Source: Aquitalea magnusonii
GTDB taxonomy: Bacteria > Pseudomonadota > Gammaproteobacteria > Burkholderiales > Chromobacteriaceae
DNA: 64,000 bases
Direction of reading: 5' to 3'
NCBI RefSeq assembly: GCF_002217795.2
Contig: NZ_AP018823.1
Coordinates: 1,178,001-1,242,000 of the forward strand
The notes beneath the pieces were generated by a model. It did no database searches. It worked only from the letters and a program-made list of their open reading frames with translations, and was not told the DNA's origin. Of the stretch, positions 59,446-64,000 are shown in pieces. The position numbers and the translations under genes are program-made. Positions within the stretch are counted from its first letter, which is position 1. Each line of letters opens with the position of its first letter.

Positions 59446-60117
59446 TTAAGAACGGTCTGTCCAAGATTTCTTGCGGCAACAAGATTTGCGCGCTTTTTTT
59501 CGCTGACGAGGCAATGCACTCTGCAGTCCTATCAATTTCTCGGAATTGCTGAGCTTTGTAGATAGCGAAAGACACCAGAAGGCCATTGTAAAAAATGGGA
59601 TAAGAAAGGATAGCCTCTGTGGCCATGTCATGCCGCCAGTGAGTGTTGGAGACACACCAGTAAGCGGTGCGATGGTTGGCCAAGTGGCAACTAAAGCAAA
59701 GACAAAGTAGAAGAATGCTGCGATCTTATTGCTGGCACGACGTTTAAATTTACTTCTCCAACGTGACCTGAACTGCATTTGACAGCCTGCAGGAGAGTCA
59801 ACAATTTCCAAGTATTTCTTACAACGCTCGTATTGTATAAAGGTCTGTCTGTTTTCGGCAAATTCAAGTAAATATTCAGCCTCTTTGCTGGTAATGTCAG
59901 CGCCCGCAGTCAATGCGGCATAGCCGAGTTTGCGAACATAATGTGGTTGGTTTGTGTGGAAGTCTGATTCAATGAGCTGCTTCGCAAATTGATATTCGGA
60001 GTGAAGACTTTCCCTGAAATCAATCCGTACAAACTTCCATAAGGCGACAAGTGCACTGAGTAGGCTGATAAAAATCGTAGCAAAGCTGATTAGGGATTGC
60101 AAAGGAATGCTTGTCAT
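59446..60117 (-). CDS. Membrane protein of unknown function, three predicted helices
   Basis: A 223-residue AT-rich gene. Hydrophobic segments lie at about 8-28 (LISFATIFISLLSALVALWKF), 133-152 (IAAFFYFVFALVATWPTI) and 168-190 (LSFLIPFFTMAFWCLSL), with a soluble helical part of about 100 residues between the first two (EYQFAKQLIESDF, AEYLLEFAENRQTFIQYERCKKYLEI). The C-terminus is basic (RQRKKARKSCCRKK). I do not recognise the family. It lies between the HipA-family gene and the helicase, on the same strand as both. Confidence 0.6.
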   Translation of the reverse strand: MTSIPLQSLISFATIFISLLSALVALWKFVRIDFRESLHSEYQFAKQLIESDFHTNQPHYVRKLGYAALTAGADITSKEAEYLLEFAENRQTFIQYERCKKYLEIVDSPAGCQMQFRSRWRSKFKRRASNKIAAFFYFVFALVATWPTIAPLTGVSPTLTGGMTWPQRLSFLIPFFTMAFWCLSLSTKLSNSEKLIGLQSALPRQRKKARKSCCRKKSWTDRS

Positions 60118-60314
60118 TTTTTTAAAATCACTTTCGTGGCATTCTTGTTAGTTTAAAAATTTCTGTTTTATATTATGTTAATAAATATATCTTGATTTTG
60201 TTGGGCGTGAACTATTGCAGGTGTGGGAGAGAGGTCTAATTATTTTTGGTGAAATATTCAATAAATGATAATTTTTTAAAGTTCGATTTTTCTATAATTG
60301 GGCATTTCGTATTT

Positions 60315-62552
60315 TTACTTTAACGATAATGCAGATGTCCATAATGTCACTGAATCTATGTCCAAATATTGGCTTGCATACCCTTTGCGGAGTAACGTAT
60401 CTGGAAGTGCCCAATCCCATTTCTCTCTTTGAAGGTTATCTTTTTCCGAAAAAAGGTCGGTCAGGCGTTCCGGCGAAATACCTTGCTTCAACGCCTGTAT
60501 CATTTCTACTATTCCTCGACGTCCCTTCTGTACTTCAACAAAGGGGTCTGCCAGCATGGCTTCGAATCCGTGATATCTCAGTAGGCAAGCGATAAACTCA
60601 TTCGCATCGTCACCCAGCCAAGGCAAAATGACTACGCTGCTCCCCAAGTCTAGAAATGATGTACCGTGTAGACCGAGCCTCTCGTAACTGTGACGAGCTT
60701 CCGACAAGAAACGAGCAGCAGTCGAATCAAGATAAGCCGGTGTATCGCCCCCCTCCAGCAGCTCACGCATCCGCTGCCTAACCTTGGAATGTGTACGGCC
60801 AGCCCCACCCGCGAATGCAGGGGCAACTCCTCGACGGGTTTTCTCGACGACAACGACTTTCTCTTCCTCGTGGACTTCTTTTACTAACCACGTTCTCCCG
60901 CCAAACAGAATGCGCTGATTTTCGGTCAACATCTGGGATATTGGCAGTGTGCCAAGGGTTCGGTTACCACAAACAATACGGAATTCTTCCTCAGTGGAAA
61001 AAGCGGCAAAAAAACTGTAGTGATTAACAAACTTCTCACCAAGCTGGCCGTGCAGGAGCAATCCAGATGAGTCTTGAACCAATAGGTCTTCCTGCCCCAG
61101 ATGGCGAATCAGCGTGACAAACTCATCCTTACTGATTCCGTTGAAAGGGCAGCCAAGGGCACAGAGGCACCCATAGAGCTGACCAATGGTGGCACCGCCA
61201 TATTGTGCTACCACGGAGAGCACCTGCTGAATGAGCGTGGACAAGTGCATACCATGCACGGCTGGTGGTTCAAACCAGCCCTCGATGAGTAGCGAAATCA
61301 TCGCAATGGCCTGAACGGTATTTAAGCGCAGGTCTGTGGCCAGAGATGACTTGCCTCCTAGTTCATTTTCGATAGAGTAGCCACGTAGGATTGCGGGCTC
61401 TCCCTTCCTACGACCGGAGCGACCCAAACGTTGGCGCAAACTGGCAACAGAAGGAGGAGGTCCAATTTGTGCCACACTCTTGACGGCTCCAATATCGATA
61501 CCGAGCTCAAGCGTGTTCGTACAAATGGCTGAAGCAGGCATTTCCTTCTGTTTCAGGGCAGCTTCAGTCTCCAAACGTAGCTCTTTAGACAAACTTCCGT
61601 GGTGCGGCCAGAACTCGTTTGGCACTCGTTGTGCATCACATAGTTGGTTGAGCAAGTAGGTGTAACGTTCAACCTCTCTGCGTGAGTTCGGGAATATAAG
61701 ATTGTTGGAACCTCTTAGGTGCTGAAATAGATGTGCAGCTATGGTCGCAGGCATCTGGGGCTCTGGTGGACCTTCATATTCATCAGCCGCCTCCTTGACC
61801 TCGGTATCATCGACTAATGCAGGTCTAGCCGGAATAACAAGGGGCTCCTCATAGCCTTTCAGAAGAATACGTAGCTCGCCACCCTCTGATTTTGATACAA
61901 CCATCGCCACGCTGTTCCCCCTACCTGGGCGAAGAAACTCCGCAGCTAAACTCATATCTCCCAGTGTCGCAGACAGCCCAACTCGCGGAACGGTTCGTTT
62001 GATAGCGATTTCAATTCGGTGCAACAGTGACTGCAATTGCTTGCCCCGCTCCGAGCCGATGAAAGCATGAAGCTCATCAATCACGAAGTAGGTAGTGCGT
62101 GCAAACAGAGCAGGAACGGCAGAGCCTCGATTACATAGCTGTGCCTCTAGTGACTCCGGTGTAATGAGCAGTACACCTTGTCGCTGAGAAGTGAACTTGG
62201 CTTTAATTGAGGTAGCAATATCTCCATGCCAGGGCCAGACCGGAATCCCTAGTTGCTCACAGAGGCGCTCTAGTCGACCGAATTGGTCGTTAATAAGTGC
62301 CTTCAATGGGCTGATATATACGATAAGAGAAGGGGTCTCTTGCTGCAGGAGATGTGTGAGTGCAGGCAAGAATGCCGCTTCAGTCTTACCTGCCGCGGTA
62401 GCAGCTGCCACGATGACATCTTGGTCAGCCCCTACGATGAGCGGAATAGCAGCTTCCTGGGCTTCACGTAGCGCCTCCCACTGCTCTTGCCAGAGAAAGC
62501 GCTGGATACGCTCATCCAGCAGGAAGAAAGAGTTGGAGGAGTGAGACGTCAT
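60315..62552 (-). CDS. Lhr/BrxHI-like DEAD/DEAH-box helicase
   Basis: A 745-residue superfamily 2 helicase. Walker A is AATAAGKT (50-57), motif II DELH (159-162), motif III SAT (194-196), and GIDIGAVKSVAQIGPP plus motif VI QRLGRSGR (about 374-381). The long C-terminal part (about 420-745) has a winged-helix and specificity region as in Lhr proteins. Helicases of this type accompany a DUF2791 ATPase in BREX type 2 (BrxHI) and in other defence-like islands. It lies 9 bp after the BrxD-like gene, so the two are cotranscribed. The ribosome site is weak. Confidence 0.85.
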   Translation of the reverse strand: MTSHSSNSFFLLDERIQRFLWQEQWEALREAQEAAIPLIVGADQDVIVAAATAAGKTEAAFLPALTHLLQQETPSLIVYISPLKALINDQFGRLERLCEQLGIPVWPWHGDIATSIKAKFTSQRQGVLLITPESLEAQLCNRGSAVPALFARTTYFVIDELHAFIGSERGKQLQSLLHRIEIAIKRTVPRVGLSATLGDMSLAAEFLRPGRGNSVAMVVSKSEGGELRILLKGYEEPLVIPARPALVDDTEVKEAADEYEGPPEPQMPATIAAHLFQHLRGSNNLIFPNSRREVERYTYLLNQLCDAQRVPNEFWPHHGSLSKELRLETEAALKQKEMPASAICTNTLELGIDIGAVKSVAQIGPPPSVASLRQRLGRSGRRKGEPAILRGYSIENELGGKSSLATDLRLNTVQAIAMISLLIEGWFEPPAVHGMHLSTLIQQVLSVVAQYGGATIGQLYGCLCALGCPFNGISKDEFVTLIRHLGQEDLLVQDSSGLLLHGQLGEKFVNHYSFFAAFSTEEEFRIVCGNRTLGTLPISQMLTENQRILFGGRTWLVKEVHEEEKVVVVEKTRRGVAPAFAGGAGRTHSKVRQRMRELLEGGDTPAYLDSTAARFLSEARHSYERLGLHGTSFLDLGSSVVILPWLGDDANEFIACLLRYHGFEAMLADPFVEVQKGRRGIVEMIQALKQGISPERLTDLFSEKDNLQREKWDWALPDTLLRKGYASQYLDIDSVTLWTSALSLK

Positions 62553-62561
62553 CAGGCTGGC

Positions 62562-63866
62562 TTACATTTTAAAGGATGCGAACTCATCACCGTCCTCGCT
62601 CTCGACCGCCAAATCAGCATTACCACCGGTATCTGCGAGTACCTCAACGCTTCCCAATAGCTCCTGCCATGCTGTGCCTGGGTTTTGTTCCAAGATAGCT
62701 AGCAGGTTAATGAAGGACGTAATAGTGGTTCGGGGCGTGCGGAAGTACGCCTCGCCAATACGCTTTGAGCAATGCTCCATAAAACTGAAGATGCCTTGGT
62801 CAGAAACGAGGTACTTGCTCTCATCACCCAGCGCGAACACGCCTCGTATTTTCTGGAGTAGCACGTAAAAATCTTCTGGCGTGAGACTGGATAGCCGAAC
62901 TACCGGACCGCTGAAGTCGACCAACGCCCCAGTTGCAAAGCTGTTTTGGGATAGCCGGCTCTGCAATGCAGGGTAGCTATATAGACCACGTCGAGGGTCA
63001 AGCAGAAACTCTGGCGTGCCTCCAAGGACAAAGCCAAGGCCTTCGGCGGAGCCTTGGAGAGAATCGTTCAGAATACGTAGAATCTGCTCATAGTTGGAGT
63101 TGCGAGCCTGCGTATTTGCCAACTTGTAAAGATTGACCAGCTCATCGAGACTAACCAGTAAGCCAGAGAAGCCTGCCAATCGTACAAAGCGCGACAGTAG
63201 TTTTAGTTGGTCGTAAATGGAAGCATCATCGATGATGCTACGCACACCTAATGCCTGTCGGGCATCAGTTTTCGTCGAGTATTCTCCACGTAACCAACGG
63301 ATAGCATTTGCTTTGAGCTCTTCATTGCCTTCTTCGAACCCACGGCAATAAGCCGCAATTACGTCTGCAAAATCGTAACCATTGACCAGCTCGGTAAGAT
63401 GATTGAGTCGTTCCCGGATAATGACCTCAGTAGCCAGGCCTTGTGCCTTGGCGTCAGTCTTCGCCGTTGCGATGAACTTCTCAACAATTCCGGCAAGCGC
63501 TCCTCCCTCAGGTTTCGTACGTGTCGACAGATTACGCATCAATTCAGCATAAAGAGAACGTGCCTGACCGCCGCTAGCATGCAAGCGACGGTCAGGATTC
63601 AAGTCAGCACTAGCTACTACCAGCTTTCGTTCCATCGCGACAGCACGCACCAAGTTCAGAAAGAAGGTTTTGCCAGCACCATACTCACCAATCACGACTC
63701 TAAAACCTGAACCGCCATCTGCAATGCGGTCTATATCATTAACCAGCGTTTCAATTTCTCGCGTACGTCCAACCTGGATAAGGTGCTGACCAGCGCGTGG
63801 TACTACGCCGGCACGAAGAGATTGGAGAACAGAATCCCGGTCTTTTGGGCGAATAGTTGTCGTCAT
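62562..63866 (-). CDS. BrxD-like P-loop ATPase (DUF2791)
   Basis: A 434-residue P-loop ATPase of the DUF2791 (BrxC/BrxD) type. It starts PRAGQHLIQVGRTREIETLVNDID, with Walker A GEYGAGKT (60-67) and Walker B LLVSLDELVNLY (Asp-Glu at 241-242). Later segments are GFVLGGTPEFLLDPRRGLYSYPALQSRL and VRLSSLTPEDFYVLLQKIR. The best-known relative, BrxD, works with BrxHI in BREX phage defence. Its ATG overlaps the stop of the upstream gene (ATGA). Confidence 0.85.
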   Translation of the reverse strand: MTTTIRPKDRDSVLQSLRAGVVPRAGQHLIQVGRTREIETLVNDIDRIADGGSGFRVVIGEYGAGKTFFLNLVRAVAMERKLVVASADLNPDRRLHASGGQARSLYAELMRNLSTRTKPEGGALAGIVEKFIATAKTDAKAQGLATEVIIRERLNHLTELVNGYDFADVIAAYCRGFEEGNEELKANAIRWLRGEYSTKTDARQALGVRSIIDDASIYDQLKLLSRFVRLAGFSGLLVSLDELVNLYKLANTQARNSNYEQILRILNDSLQGSAEGLGFVLGGTPEFLLDPRRGLYSYPALQSRLSQNSFATGALVDFSGPVVRLSSLTPEDFYVLLQKIRGVFALGDESKYLVSDQGIFSFMEHCSKRIGEAYFRTPRTTITSFINLLAILEQNPGTAWQELLGSVEVLADTGGNADLAVESEDGDEFASFKM

Positions 63867-64000
63867 GCGTCAATCTTCTCCAGAACTTCAGCGTTAACCT
63901 CAATGGGGTCGTCGCCTTCGGTGAAAGGGATGTCATGGCTGTCATATGCGGCTTCATTAATCCGCTCAAGCGCGCCATCAAGCATCAGGTCCATGTCAGC
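63863..64000 (-). CDS. Partial gene upstream of the BrxD-like ATPase, C-terminal 45 residues
   Basis: Only the last 45 codons are visible, read from 64000 towards 63863: a tail rich in acidic residues (LDGALERINEAAYDSHD, then GDDPIEVNAEVLEKIDA before TGA). The stop overlaps the next ATG, so it belongs to the same operon. The ending is compatible with the C-terminal region of TerB-N/TerB-C proteins, which are often encoded next to DUF2791 ATPases and helicases, but 45 residues are too few to be sure. Confidence 0.55.
   Translation of the reverse strand, partial: ADMDLMLDGALERINEAAYDSHDIPFTEGDDPIEVNAEVLEKIDA

Noticed and set aside
59297..59683. 128-codon minus-strand frame between the HipA-type gene and the membrane protein, considered as an antitoxin
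   Set aside because: It overlaps both genes in another frame, shows no helix-turn-helix and has no ribosome site.

Overview
The window reads as chromosomal DNA of a betaproteobacterium, most likely Neisseriales/Chromobacteriaceae (Chromobacterium, Aquitalea or Vogesella type). This rests on the GC-rich coding bias, the rpe-gph-trpE order, the lolA-rarA-serS core block, the Neisseriales-like housekeeping proteins and the short bacterial SRP RNA. The genus is inferred from gene content and protein resemblance and was not tested by alignment.

Layout. 1-6 kb: trpE (cut by the window edge), gph, an SDR reductase and rpe on the minus strand, divergent from apaG and an Atm1-type ABC exporter. 6-14.5 kb: a membrane GGDEF/EAL protein, a haem-oxygenase-fold protein, pepD, xerC-moxR, a thioesterase/TerB-like pair and a universal stress protein. 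14.6-23 kb: an XRE regulator with a palindromic operator candidate, the SRP RNA gene (ffs) with a clear promoter, argE, a sodium-coupled transporter, tag, fliW, a DUF455 ferritin-like protein, and trhP (yegQ) behind a promoter-terminator unit. 23.7-28.5 kb: polyamine uptake genes potF-potH-potI without the ATPase potG, followed by an outer-membrane protein. 28.5-40.4 kb: an MBL hydrolase, argS, aminopeptidase P, an RhlE-type helicase with a long leader, hyi-glxR, tyrS, and cytochrome b561 facing two tandem cytochrome c' genes.

40.4-44.6 kb is a complete zinc-uptake regulon. Zur is preceded by a 17-bp palindromic Zur box and followed, with overlapping or closely spaced genes, by a COG0523 GTPase, a 70-residue histidine-rich membrane peptide, znuC, znuB and znuA. 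44.6-55.9 kb holds a TauE-like protein, an enoyl-CoA hydratase, serS, rarA, lolA, a lipoprotein, nadE and a COG3146 acyltransferase. Within it, an AT-rich trypsin-like protease gene sits between rarA and serS.

At 55,988 a tRNA-Ser(GGA) gene is followed at once by a 583-residue tyrosine integrase, which marks the edge of a genomic island running out of the window. The island carries a solo HipA-family kinase, a membrane protein of unknown function, and the end of a probable defence operon. That operon reads (minus strand) partial unknown gene, BrxD-like ATPase (DUF2791), Lhr/BrxHI-like helicase. It is the strongest candidate here for a poorly described system; its upstream genes lie beyond 64,000.

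Most genes are separated by well-formed rho-independent terminators, several of them bidirectional, listed individually. No CRISPR array, insertion sequence or rRNA gene was seen.
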